From: Desulfobacter latus
Lineage (GTDB): Bacteria; Desulfobacterota; Desulfobacteria; Desulfobacterales; Desulfobacteraceae
DNA: 64,000 nucleotides
Reading direction: 5' to 3'
NCBI RefSeq assembly: GCF_013389365.1
Contig: NZ_JACADJ010000010.1
Location: forward strand, 25,312 to 89,311
The position numbers and the translations under genes were made by a program. This document shows, in pieces, positions 50,117 through 58,224 of this stretch (position 1 is the stretch's first letter; each line of letters begins with the position of its first letter). The notes beneath the pieces are model-generated. The model was given only the letters and a program-made list of their open reading frames with translations, did not search any database and was not told the DNA's origin.

Positions 50117-51367
50117 TTAATGCTTAAAACTACGCTGGCCTGTATACACCATGCTGGCCCCATATTCATTACAGGCTTCAATGGACTGATAATCATTCAT
50201 GGAGCCTCCGGGCTGGATAACGGCTTTGACCCCCTGTTGTAACCCCACATCAATGCCGTCCCGGAATGGGAAAAAAGCGTCTGAAATCATGGAAGAACCG
50301 ATAAGTCCGCCCTTCTCTTTGGCCACATCCGCTTCAATTTCCGCCTTTTTATCTTCATCGGTCATGTCGGCAAAGGAGGTATTGTACCGTTCAAAGCAGT
50401 ACCGGTCACACAATTTGCGATAGGCTTTGTCCACGGCAATTTCCGCAACCCCTACCCGGTCCTGTTCACCAGTGCCGATGCCCACCGTGCAATTATCCTT
50501 GACATATATTACGGAATTGGAGGTAATACCGGTTTCCACCAGCCAGCCAAAAAGCATATCCTCGTATTCCTGGTCCGTGGGGACCCGGGCTATTTTGTAC
50601 GTCGTTCCCTTATATTCTGTGGAAGCAATGAAAAGATCTTCTTTTTTAAGTGTTTTGGGCACAAAGGACCATTGGGCCACAATGGCGCCGTCCATAAGAC
50701 TTTTGAAATCCACCACCCGCTCACCAATAAAGGATTGCAGTTTATCCATAGCATTGATCCGGATTACCCGCAGATTTTTCCGCCGGCCCAGAATATCAAT
50801 GACCCCCTCCTCAAACTCCGGGGCCACCACCACTTCAGCATACTGATCGGCAATGCCTTCAGCGGTTGCCTTGTCCACGGCCTTGTTCAGGGCAATGCAC
50901 CCGCCAAACGCCGCGATACGGTCTGCCATATAAGCTTTGGCATAAGCCTGCTCCAGGCTGTCCGCCCGGGCAGCCCCACACGGATTGTTATGCTTGACAA
51001 TCACCGCGCAGGGCGTATCCGTAAAATACCGTAAAATATTCAAAGAATTGTCTGCATCTGTCAAATTGGTTTTGCCCGGGTGTTTACCGGATTGCAGCAG
51101 CTCAATATCGGACACAAGATGTTTGCCCGGTACGATGGTTTTTGCATCTCCCAGTGCCAAATTTCCATTGACCAGCCGGTATAATGCGGCTTCCTGACCC
51201 GGGTTCTCCCCGTAACGAAGTCCCTTTTCTACGCCGTCTATAATCCAGGAGACTTTTTCATAAAACAGGGTCTGCCGACTATTCCCATTCACAAAGGAAA
51301 TTTCCATGGCCGGGGTAAAATGGTCATCCATTATGGTTTTGTACATCTTTTTAAGATCTGTGCTCAT
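50117..51367 (-). CDS. AICAR formyltransferase (separate PurH C-terminal activity)
   Basis: The 416-residue protein holds only the AICAR transformylase half of PurH: LRYGENPGQEAALYR near residue 50, IVKHNNPCGAA with the catalytic Lys-His (about 125-135), AFGGCIALN, KYAEVVVAPEF-like segment (QYAEVVVAPEFEEG), DNCTVGIGTGEQDRV, and ISDAFFPFRDGIDVGLQQGV (in parts) with IQPGGSMND. It formylates AICAR to FAICAR with 10-formyl-THF. The cyclohydrolase half is the gene just upstream, nine bases away. The order of the two genes matches the domain order of fused PurH. Confidence 0.93.
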   Translation of the reverse strand: MSTDLKKMYKTIMDDHFTPAMEISFVNGNSRQTLFYEKVSWIIDGVEKGLRYGENPGQEAALYRLVNGNLALGDAKTIVPGKHLVSDIELLQSGKHPGKTNLTDADNSLNILRYFTDTPCAVIVKHNNPCGAARADSLEQAYAKAYMADRIAAFGGCIALNKAVDKATAEGIADQYAEVVVAPEFEEGVIDILGRRKNLRVIRINAMDKLQSFIGERVVDFKSLMDGAIVAQWSFVPKTLKKEDLFIASTEYKGTTYKIARVPTDQEYEDMLFGWLVETGITSNSVIYVKDNCTVGIGTGEQDRVGVAEIAVDKAYRKLCDRYCFERYNTSFADMTDEDKKAEIEADVAKEKGGLIGSSMISDAFFPFRDGIDVGLQQGVKAVIQPGGSMNDYQSIEACNEYGASMVYTGQRSFKH

Positions 51368-51376
51368 ATTTACTAT

Positions 51377-52063
51377 TTACATCTCCCCTGTTTTATAACA
51401 CGATTCAACGTCTTCTTTTGAACGCCCGGTCAGATAATCGGCAATGGCCCGGTCGTACTGGGCGGTATGCGCAAATGCCTTTGATGCAAGTGAATACCGG
51501 TCATTTAGCCCCAAAGCCCCGTCTTTTGCGTTAAGACATGCCAGAATACCGTCATAGGATTCAGGTTCCACCACCGCGGCCACCCGGATAAAATTTTTAG
51601 CAGCGGCCCGGATCATGGTCGGCCCGCCAATATCAATATTCCCCCGGGCATTTTCCAGGCTTACATTTTCTTTGGCAATGGTCTGAGTAAATGGATAAAG
51701 ATTGACCACAACCATATCAATGGGCAATGCATGGGTTCTTTTTAAATCATCCTGATGGGCAGGATTATAGGTTTCAGTTAAAAGGCCCAGATAAATTTTA
51801 AAATCAAGGGTTTTAACAAGTCCTCCCTGGGTTTCAGGCTGGCCGGTATAATCAGAGACCTGTTTAAGACTATTTTCTGCATCAGCCCCGAGAATCTCTT
51901 TTATTTTGGAATAGGTGCCGCCGGTGGATAAAATGGTGATATCGGGATTGATCCCAAGCAATCCGGGAATAAATGTCGCAAGCCCGCTTTTATCGGATAC
52001 GCTGACAAGAATGGTCTTGATTTTTACTAAATCGTCAATTTTCTCTACCACGTTTTTCGTCAT
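51377..52063 (-). CDS. IMP cyclohydrolase (separate PurH N-terminal activity, MGS-like fold)
   Basis: This 228-residue protein matches the N-terminal MGS-like half of PurH: ILVSVSDKSGLATFIPGLL, ILSTGGTYSKIKEI, TGQPETQGGLVKTL (usual form TGFPEMMDGRVKTLHP, here divergent), DMVVVNLYPFTQTI, ENIDIGGPTMIRAAAKN (read as GNIDIGGPTMIRAAAKN) and the C-terminal YDRAIADYL. It closes FAICAR to IMP, the last step of purine synthesis. It lies nine bases upstream of the transformylase gene. The split arrangement is less common than the fused enzyme. Confidence 0.9.
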   Translation of the reverse strand: MTKNVVEKIDDLVKIKTILVSVSDKSGLATFIPGLLGINPDITILSTGGTYSKIKEILGADAENSLKQVSDYTGQPETQGGLVKTLDFKIYLGLLTETYNPAHQDDLKRTHALPIDMVVVNLYPFTQTIAKENVSLENARGNIDIGGPTMIRAAAKNFIRVAAVVEPESYDGILACLNAKDGALGLNDRYSLASKAFAHTAQYDRAIADYLTGRSKEDVESCYKTGEM

Positions 52064-52149
52064 GGTTGTTCCTTAATTTTTGTATACAATTAGGTTGGTG
52101 CTGTATATTTAAAATGCAGGCAAGCTTTAACCCATTCTTACGGGTGAAG

Positions 52150-52860
52150 TCAAGTTGAGGAACAGTTATTTTCACGGATTATGCTTCCAAGAGACTGAAC
52201 AAGATCCTGAGTCTTTTTAACATGCTCAGGCGGAATCATAAGCGCAGGAATTTTTAAATTTTGTACAGTGCCGGGGATGTTGTCTTTCCCCGGCAAGCCA
52301 TTACAACCCAAAGCATTATTCCCTGCATGTTCCAGCAGATCAAGAAAACTGCCGTAGAGCCCACCCGCATCCAGATGCTCCACAAACTGCATGAAAATGG
52401 TTGTTATGGTTAATGCAAGAAAAGGCATATCCGCCTGTCCTGTCTGCCGACAAGGGGTTGTGGACATCATCACCCGGCATCCCAGGGGGCGGACAGGATA
52501 GATGGTGCAGATTCCATCTTCAAGCAGAGGGCAGGTACCCCAGGACGGATCGTTCTCTTCCTCTTCCGTATCACGGCCCTCCATGCAGGCCAACGCAAAT
52601 CCGTTGGTGGTCTGAAGCGGCCTGAACCTTCGGCGTTGCCCGGTACGTGCCAACCGCATACGGATATCGTCAAGTGCCCTGCCCTTTAGCCGGTCCTGGA
52701 TATAGGCAATTTCAAGACCTGTCGCCGTGACATTACAGGTGCAACAGTCTGAACACTGCTTGGCGCAGGCAAATGGAAATGCCGCCATAGCCGTGTCAAA
52801 CAGAATATAGATTTTCTCAAGGGTATTTACAACTTTATTAAATTTTGTAATGTATGTCAT
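52150..52860 (-). CDS. YkgJ-family cysteine-cluster protein
   Basis: The 236-residue protein has the CxxCCxC cluster (CAKQCSDCCTCN, residues about 32-43), then CPLLEDGICTIYPVRPLGCR, the typical second half of the YkgJ/zinc- or iron-chelating family signature. No membrane segment is seen. Members are thought to bind Fe-S or Zn, but their roles are mostly unknown. It is read divergently from the DUF362 gene, with a 167-base gap that holds a promoter and a strong hairpin facing the latter. Confidence 0.85.
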   Translation of the reverse strand: MTYITKFNKVVNTLEKIYILFDTAMAAFPFACAKQCSDCCTCNVTATGLEIAYIQDRLKGRALDDIRMRLARTGQRRRFRPLQTTNGFALACMEGRDTEEEENDPSWGTCPLLEDGICTIYPVRPLGCRVMMSTTPCRQTGQADMPFLALTITTIFMQFVEHLDAGGLYGSFLDLLEHAGNNALGCNGLPGKDNIPGTVQNLKIPALMIPPEHVKKTQDLVQSLGSIIRENNCSST

Positions 52861-52925
52861 GGGTTATTTTAATTACTCGCTAATCGTTCCAATGTCCAGA
52901 CCAATCACGAAAAATCATGGGAACA

Positions 52926-52953
52926 TTGAATTTCCATGGCGGATACTTATTAT
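52926..52953 (+). promoter_or_regulatory. Predicted promoter of the DUF362 gene
   Basis: TTGAAT, 16 bases, TATTAT, with transcription expected near 52960. This puts the strong hairpin at 52974-53005 inside the 5' leader. Confidence 0.5.
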
Positions 52954-52973
52954 AGTAATTAAGCGCGAAATAC

Positions 52974-53005
52974 GGGCCATGGAACTATTAAAAGTTCCAT
53001 GGCCC
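52974..53005 (+). promoter_or_regulatory. Perfect 13-bp hairpin in the leader of the DUF362 gene
   Basis: GGGCCATGGAACT and AGTTCCATGGCCC are perfect complements around a six-base ATTAAA loop, ending 22 bases before the ATG. There is no T-run after it, so it is not a terminator. It may stabilise the mRNA, bind a regulator, or gate the AAAGGAG ribosome site just downstream. Confidence 0.6.
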
Positions 53006-53027
53006 TAAAGCCAAAAAGGAGAATTGA

Positions 53028-54173
53028 ATGGGTGCTGATGTATTTTTCATGGACATGACCGCCACATCAAGAGAGAACCTGCCCGCCAAGTTGGCGCGTC
53101 TGGTAACCACGGCAGGACTTCAGACCGTCCTGGACAAAAATGATCTAACCGCTGTAAAAGTACATTTCGGTGAACAGGGAAATACGGCCTATATTCGGCC
53201 CGTCCTTATCCGGAAAATTATCCGGGCCATCAGAAAAGCAGATGCCACCCCCTTTTTGACCGATACCAACACCCTTTACGTGGGAACCCGATCTGATGCG
53301 GTGTCCCATATCAAAACCGCTGTGGAAAACGGGTTTTCCTATTCATCCATGGATGCCGCCCCTTTGATCATTGCCGACGGGCTGTTCGGAAAAAGCGAGA
53401 CCGCCGTTCAGGTGGATCTCAAACACAACTGCCAAGTGTTTATCGGTTCGGAAATTGTCAATGCCAACGCTATTGTGGCACTGGCCCATTTTAAAGGCCA
53501 TGAACTGTCCGGATTCGGCGGCACCCTTAAAAATTTGGGAATGGGGTGTGCATCCCGCCGGGGAAAATTGGACCAGCACTCCAATGTAAGTCCCAAAATA
53601 AAACGCAAAACCTGCACCGGATGCGGCCTGTGTGCCCAGCACTGCCCGGGGCAGGCCATAACCATTGAAAATCAAAAGGCTTATATAAATAAGGCGGCCT
53701 GCATTGGATGTGCTGAATGCATTGTGCGCTGCCCCACCCAGTCCATCAAAATCAACTGGAACCAGGATGTCCCTGTATTTCTTGAAAAAATGATGGAATA
53801 TACTGCCGGTGTGCTGAAAGATAAAGCCGGTAAGTGCCTGTTTGTCAACTTCATCACCAATGTCTCCCCCAAATGCGACTGTCTGCCCTATGCAGAAGCC
53901 CCCATCTGCAATGATATCGGTGTGGTGGCATCCCGGGATCCCGTGGCCGTTGACCAGGCCTGTGCAGACCTGGTCAACCAGGCCCCGGGCCTTGCGTCTT
54001 CGGTGCTGACCACCCACCTGGCCCCGGGAGAGGACAAGTTCAAAGGGCTTTACCCATGCGTGGACTGGGAACATCAGCTTGCCTATGCCCAGGATATCGG
54101 TCTTGGTACAAGACATTACAACCTGATCAAACTGGAGACCCTGGCATATAAAAATCCAGGGCCACACGGTTAA
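53028..54173 (+). CDS. DUF362-domain iron-sulfur protein with two [4Fe-4S] motifs
   Basis: AAAAGGAG precedes the ATG. The 381-residue protein has a DUF362 N-terminal part (VKVHFGEQGNTAYIRPVLI, FLTDTNTLYVGTRSDA, FKGHELSGFGGTLKNLGMGC in parts), two ferredoxin motifs (CTGCGLCAQHCPGQAI at about 198 and CIGCAECIVRCPTQSI at about 227), and the C-terminal part of DUF362 with CDCLPYAEAPICNDIG. It is cytoplasmic. Such proteins are common in anaerobes and are presumed electron carriers or enzymes of unknown substrate. The J-domain gene follows after two bases. Confidence 0.88.
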   Translation: MGADVFFMDMTATSRENLPAKLARLVTTAGLQTVLDKNDLTAVKVHFGEQGNTAYIRPVLIRKIIRAIRKADATPFLTDTNTLYVGTRSDAVSHIKTAVENGFSYSSMDAAPLIIADGLFGKSETAVQVDLKHNCQVFIGSEIVNANAIVALAHFKGHELSGFGGTLKNLGMGCASRRGKLDQHSNVSPKIKRKTCTGCGLCAQHCPGQAITIENQKAYINKAACIGCAECIVRCPTQSIKINWNQDVPVFLEKMMEYTAGVLKDKAGKCLFVNFITNVSPKCDCLPYAEAPICNDIGVVASRDPVAVDQACADLVNQAPGLASSVLTTHLAPGEDKFKGLYPCVDWEHQLAYAQDIGLGTRHYNLIKLETLAYKNPGPHG

Positions 54174-54175
54174 CC

Positions 54176-55168
54176 ATGTATCTGGCAAAAGTACAAAAAA
54201 ACGGACAGACCACCTATATCCTGCGGGAATCCGTCAGACAGGGTGAACAGATGATCGCCCGGGACATTTTTGATATAGGTCCCTGCCCCGGGGCCTGGAT
54301 TGATTATCCCGGCGGCAATGCCTGGTATTTAAATCCGGATCTGGAATCAAAAATTTCGAGTCTGGCCGGCACCTTTGACAGTGATCTGCTTGAAAACGTG
54401 TTCCTGCCTTTTCTACGGCCCGATATCCGCAGGGCCACCCAGACGTTCCGGCAGCGCTCTTTCAAGCAGTATACGCCCATGAGCCGGGCGCAGAAGGAGG
54501 CCATTGCACGACAGGTCCATGCCTTTGACAAACGCCGGGCCCATTTTCTTAAATTCGGCAGCATGGATCAGGGTCCCACCTTTAATATGCCGGCAGTGAT
54601 TTTCAGGCAGTTGCACAACAAATCCCGAGATGAAATCGAACAGCTTTTCATAGAACAGGAGCGGGTTTTAAAAAGAAAAGATCTTAAATCCTATGTATAT
54701 ACGGTACTTGATCTCCATCGATTTTTCAAAGGGTTCATGGCCAAGCAGATGCCCCATGCGCTGGACCAGGATAAAGTAGAAGCCTTTTTTATCCAGGAGT
54801 TATGTGTTCTGAATAAGGAACTTTTTGAATTGACCGGCTGCCTGCATGAATATCTGATCCGGTATGCAATCATGTTTTTTGATCACACTTACGGCGATTC
54901 GGTGCTGTTGGATGATATGGTTAAAGATTTTCAGTTCCGTCAAAAAAATCGATGGTTTAAGCCGCCTGGTGCTACCCGGCAAATTGGGATATCCCGGGCA
55001 CTCAAAATTTTTAATCTTACCATCAACGCCCTGGAATCTATGAACAAAAAAGACCTAACCCGGGAATTCAGGCGTCTTGCCAGAGAACATCATCCGGACA
55101 GGGGCGGCAGTCACGACAAATTTGTGGAACTGAGCAACGCCTATCAGGCCTTACTTAAAAACATCTAA
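54176..55168 (+). CDS. Protein with C-terminal J domain
   Basis: The first 260 residues are mostly helical and basic, without a family I recognise; they include a run of positively charged helices (RRATQTFRQRSFKQYTPMSR). The last 50 or so residues form a J domain with helix II, the HPD motif in AREHHPDRGGSHDKFVEL and helix III (NAYQALLKNI), so it should stimulate an Hsp70 (DnaK) ATPase. The J domain is at the C-terminus, unlike in DnaJ. It is directly coupled to the DUF362 gene, so it could help assemble or deliver that Fe-S protein, but this is speculative. Confidence 0.82.
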   Translation: MYLAKVQKNGQTTYILRESVRQGEQMIARDIFDIGPCPGAWIDYPGGNAWYLNPDLESKISSLAGTFDSDLLENVFLPFLRPDIRRATQTFRQRSFKQYTPMSRAQKEAIARQVHAFDKRRAHFLKFGSMDQGPTFNMPAVIFRQLHNKSRDEIEQLFIEQERVLKRKDLKSYVYTVLDLHRFFKGFMAKQMPHALDQDKVEAFFIQELCVLNKELFELTGCLHEYLIRYAIMFFDHTYGDSVLLDDMVKDFQFRQKNRWFKPPGATRQIGISRALKIFNLTINALESMNKKDLTREFRRLAREHHPDRGGSHDKFVELSNAYQALLKNI

Positions 55169-55172
55169 TTGC

Positions 55173-55200
55173 TTGACTCTTTTGGAAAACAGATTATCAT
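55173..55200 (+). promoter_or_regulatory. Predicted promoter of the IHF/HU-like gene
   Basis: TTGACT, 16 bases, TATCAT, right after the J-domain gene's stop and about 42 bases before the TTG start of the IHF/HU-like gene. Confidence 0.6.
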
Positions 55201-55241
55201 ATCCCAAGTTCATTCAATCCAACTAAAAAAAGGCTGAAATT

Positions 55242-55538
55242 TTGACCTGTACCAAATCCACACTCATCGAAAAAATTTCAAATATATTTAACCAAAACCC
55301 TTCTCAGTCCAAAGAGGTGCTTGAAACCCTGCTTGAAATCATGAAGTCCACCCTGGCTTCGGGTGAAGATATTATGGTTTCCGGCTTCGGAAAATTTCAG
55401 GTAATCGAAAAGTCACCGAGAAAGGGCCGAAACCCGGCTACCGGGCATGCCATGATCCTTAAAAAAAGACGGGTTGTCACATTCAAATGTGCAGGCAAAC
55501 TTAAAAATGAAATCAATGAATTAGAAAATAGAGATTAG
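55242..55538 (+). CDS. IHF/HU-family DNA-binding protein (IHF alpha-like)
   Basis: The start is TTG at 55242 with AAAGG nine bases upstream. The 98-residue protein has the two-helix dimerisation body (KSTLIEKISNIFNQN, VLETLLEIMKSTLASGEDI) and the DNA-binding arm FGKFQVIEKSPRKGRNPATG, in which RKGRNPATG is the conserved arm with its DNA-intercalating Pro. The VSGFGKF and C-terminal VTFKCAGKLKNEIN are closer to IHF alpha than to HU. It bends DNA as a dimer. Confidence 0.9.
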   Translation: MTCTKSTLIEKISNIFNQNPSQSKEVLETLLEIMKSTLASGEDIMVSGFGKFQVIEKSPRKGRNPATGHAMILKKRRVVTFKCAGKLKNEINELENRD

Positions 55539-55559
55539 AGACAAACAGTCCTGCAGCGG

Positions 55560-58106
55560 CTATGGTTTTACCTCTTTTGCAAGCAAGGTCTGCAGCGCGG
55601 TCTGGCGGCGGCTGATATCCTGGTTCCCTACGGCCATGCCTAACGCCCTTCGGGTTCCGACAAACACGACCAGTTTCCTGGCACGGGTAATTCCTGTGTA
55701 AATCAGGTTGCGGAAAAGCATTTTAAAATGCTGGGTCAATACCGGAATGATCACCACTTCAAATTCACTGCCCTGGGATTTATGAATGGTAACGGCATAG
55801 GCCAGGTCAAGTTCCATAATGTCTGCCTGCTGATAGTGCACCACCCGGTTATCCGGTAAAAAACGCACCGTGCAGGTCATATCCATGGTGTTGATCCGGT
55901 CAATGATGCCGATGTCCCCGTTAAAGACCTCCAGATCATAATTGTTTTTTCTGTGAATCACCCGGTCTCCGGTTCTGAATACCCGCTGCCCCACGGTGAG
56001 CTGAGCCTTGTTCGGCCCCATGGGATTATAGCTGTTCTGAATTTCACGGTTCAAAGAAAGCGTTCCGAGACTGCCCCGGGTCATGGGGGAAAGAATCTGG
56101 ATTTCCGTCTCTTTTCCCAGGTATTTGGGAATCCAGGCCAGATATAATTTTTTCACCGCATCCAACGCAGACAGTCCATAATGCAGGGAAGACCATGGAT
56201 GCACCTTTTCCACCACAGCCATAAGCTCTTCAATGCGATTTTCAGTGCCTGCCAGACGGGTCAGATCCACATGGGTAAATTTCTTAGGGATTGCAATTTC
56301 ACTCTCCCAGGGTGAACACGACTCGTTAACCCTGAATTCATACAAGTCTCCATGATCATTATCCCGGGCATCACGGGGAGTAGACGTCTCTTGAACGGCA
56401 CTGCCGTTTGACGTTTCCGGATCAACAGGCATATACAACCGTTTAACCCGGCTGACAAAGGCGATCTGCTCTTTGGTAGCTTCATCGGAATCAATGAACA
56501 GACAGTCGGTTCCATCCTGCCAGACGGAAGGATATTTAAACGGACTTTTTATCCACGGCATCCTGCCTTGGTTGATCTGGTGGGCAAATTTTATGATCAA
56601 AGAGGAGCGGGCCTGGCGAAATACCTGGGTAAGCCGGAAACAGGGCACGGCCTGTGACGCAATAATATCTTTGAGTACGTTGCCCGCCCCCACCGACGGC
56701 AACTGGTCATAATCGCCGATAAACACGACCTGGCTGTGCCTCGGGACGGCTTTGAGCAAAGAGGCGGTCAGATTGATATCCAGCATGGAACACTCGTCCA
56801 CCACCAGAAAATCCGTCTTTAAAGGCGAACTTTCATTTCTTTTAAACCCGCCGGCTTTCCAGCCCAGAAGTCGGTGAATGGTTTTGGCCGGTTTTCCGAT
56901 CACCTCGCTCATACGCTGGGCAGCCCGGCCCGTGGGCGCGGTCGGCATCACCTTTTGCCCCATGGCCTCCAGCAGGCGGACCATGACCCGTGTGGCCGTG
57001 GTTTTACCGCATCCGGGACCGCCGGTGAGAACGGAAAACTGCTGCTGTACCATCCCTTTGACCGCGGCAGCCTGCTCAGCAGAAAGCTGCATCTGAAACC
57101 GTTGACAGTACAACGCCACCCACCGGTCAATCCGGGCCTGGTCAAAGGTCCGGTCAGGCCCTGGATCTAAAAGACGCCTTGCCACATAAGCTTCGTCAAA
57201 ATAAAGCGACCGGGCATAGTAACAGGCCACGGGCTGCCCGTTGTCATCAGGCAGATCCCTGCGCATCAGAAGCCGCTGGGCTTCCATGTCTGCCAGAAGG
57301 GTTTCAAGCTGCTGTGACAAATCAAGATTGAGCAGCGTGTTTACCTGTTTGTTGATCTGAGGGAACGTAAGATAACAATGCCCGAACTCCCGGGCGGCGG
57401 ACAGTACGTGGCGGATGCCGGCAGTGATTCTTGGGAGACTGTCCGTTTCAAGGCCAATGCTCAAGGCCACTCTATCCGCAGTAAGAAAACCAATGCCGAA
57501 AAAATCAGCCGCCAGGCGATACGGGTCCTGGGTGATCCAGGCAATGGCATTATGGCCGTATTCTTTAAATATGCGAACGGAAAACAACGTGGAAATGCCG
57601 TGGGACTGCAGAAACATCATCACATCCCGGATGGCCCGGTGCTCGGTCCAGGCCGTTGAAATCATTTCAAGCTTTTTGTGGGCAATCCCCGGCACCTCCA
57701 CAAGACGCTCAATATCGGATTCAAACACATCCAGGGTCTGGTCCTTGAAATATGCCACGATTTTTTTTGCGGTTTTGGGCCCTACCCCCTTGATCAGCCC
57801 GGAACCGAGATATTTTTCCAGGGCCGATGCCGTAGCCGGCTTTTTTTCCCTGGCATGCACGGCCTTGAACTGCCGCCCGAATTTCGGATGCACCGTCCAT
57901 GCCCCCTCAAATTCCATGGTGGCACCGGCAAACACCTTGGTCTGATGGACCACAACGGTTTCCCTGCTACCCGGACGATCAAACGGCAGTATCTTGAGAA
58001 TGGACCAGCCATTGTCCGGATTATGGAATGTGACCCGGTCCACGACACCTTTTAAGACGTCTTTGATATGACCGGTGTTAGGCAAGTTATCAGTTATCTG
58101 CGTCAT
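55560..58106 (-). CDS. recD2: RecD2-type superfamily 1B helicase
   Basis: The 848-residue protein begins with an OB-like domain (GVVDRVTFHNPDNGWSILKI), then HhH repeats (GSGLIKGVGPKTAKKIVAYF), the DF.GIGFLTADRVA region and an SF1 helicase core: Walker A TGGPGCGKTT (361-370), VVDECSMLD (435-443), GDYDQLPSVGAGNVLKDI (in parts), QVFRQA, and the C-terminal AVTIHKSQGSEF and YTGITRARKLV. Residues about 555-625 form an extra, polar segment not usual in RecD2, which explains the length. There is no RecB or RecC nearby, as expected for RecD2. It converges on the IHF-like gene. Confidence 0.93.
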   Translation of the reverse strand: MTQITDNLPNTGHIKDVLKGVVDRVTFHNPDNGWSILKILPFDRPGSRETVVVHQTKVFAGATMEFEGAWTVHPKFGRQFKAVHAREKKPATASALEKYLGSGLIKGVGPKTAKKIVAYFKDQTLDVFESDIERLVEVPGIAHKKLEMISTAWTEHRAIRDVMMFLQSHGISTLFSVRIFKEYGHNAIAWITQDPYRLAADFFGIGFLTADRVALSIGLETDSLPRITAGIRHVLSAAREFGHCYLTFPQINKQVNTLLNLDLSQQLETLLADMEAQRLLMRRDLPDDNGQPVACYYARSLYFDEAYVARRLLDPGPDRTFDQARIDRWVALYCQRFQMQLSAEQAAAVKGMVQQQFSVLTGGPGCGKTTATRVMVRLLEAMGQKVMPTAPTGRAAQRMSEVIGKPAKTIHRLLGWKAGGFKRNESSPLKTDFLVVDECSMLDINLTASLLKAVPRHSQVVFIGDYDQLPSVGAGNVLKDIIASQAVPCFRLTQVFRQARSSLIIKFAHQINQGRMPWIKSPFKYPSVWQDGTDCLFIDSDEATKEQIAFVSRVKRLYMPVDPETSNGSAVQETSTPRDARDNDHGDLYEFRVNESCSPWESEIAIPKKFTHVDLTRLAGTENRIEELMAVVEKVHPWSSLHYGLSALDAVKKLYLAWIPKYLGKETEIQILSPMTRGSLGTLSLNREIQNSYNPMGPNKAQLTVGQRVFRTGDRVIHRKNNYDLEVFNGDIGIIDRINTMDMTCTVRFLPDNRVVHYQQADIMELDLAYAVTIHKSQGSEFEVVIIPVLTQHFKMLFRNLIYTGITRARKLVVFVGTRRALGMAVGNQDISRRQTALQTLLAKEVKP

Positions 58107-58224
58107 ATAGGCTTACCATACAGGACACGGCAGATCAAAACAACTTATTTCGGCGAAGATACATTGCCTATAATTTCACATAAGTTTGCACCAAGTTCTT
58201 CCGTTTTATTGTGACTATGGTTTA

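Noticed and set aside
53343..54188. 281-residue open frame on the minus strand
   Set aside because: It lies opposite the DUF362 gene, whose ferredoxin motifs and ribosome site are clear; the antisense product has no domain.
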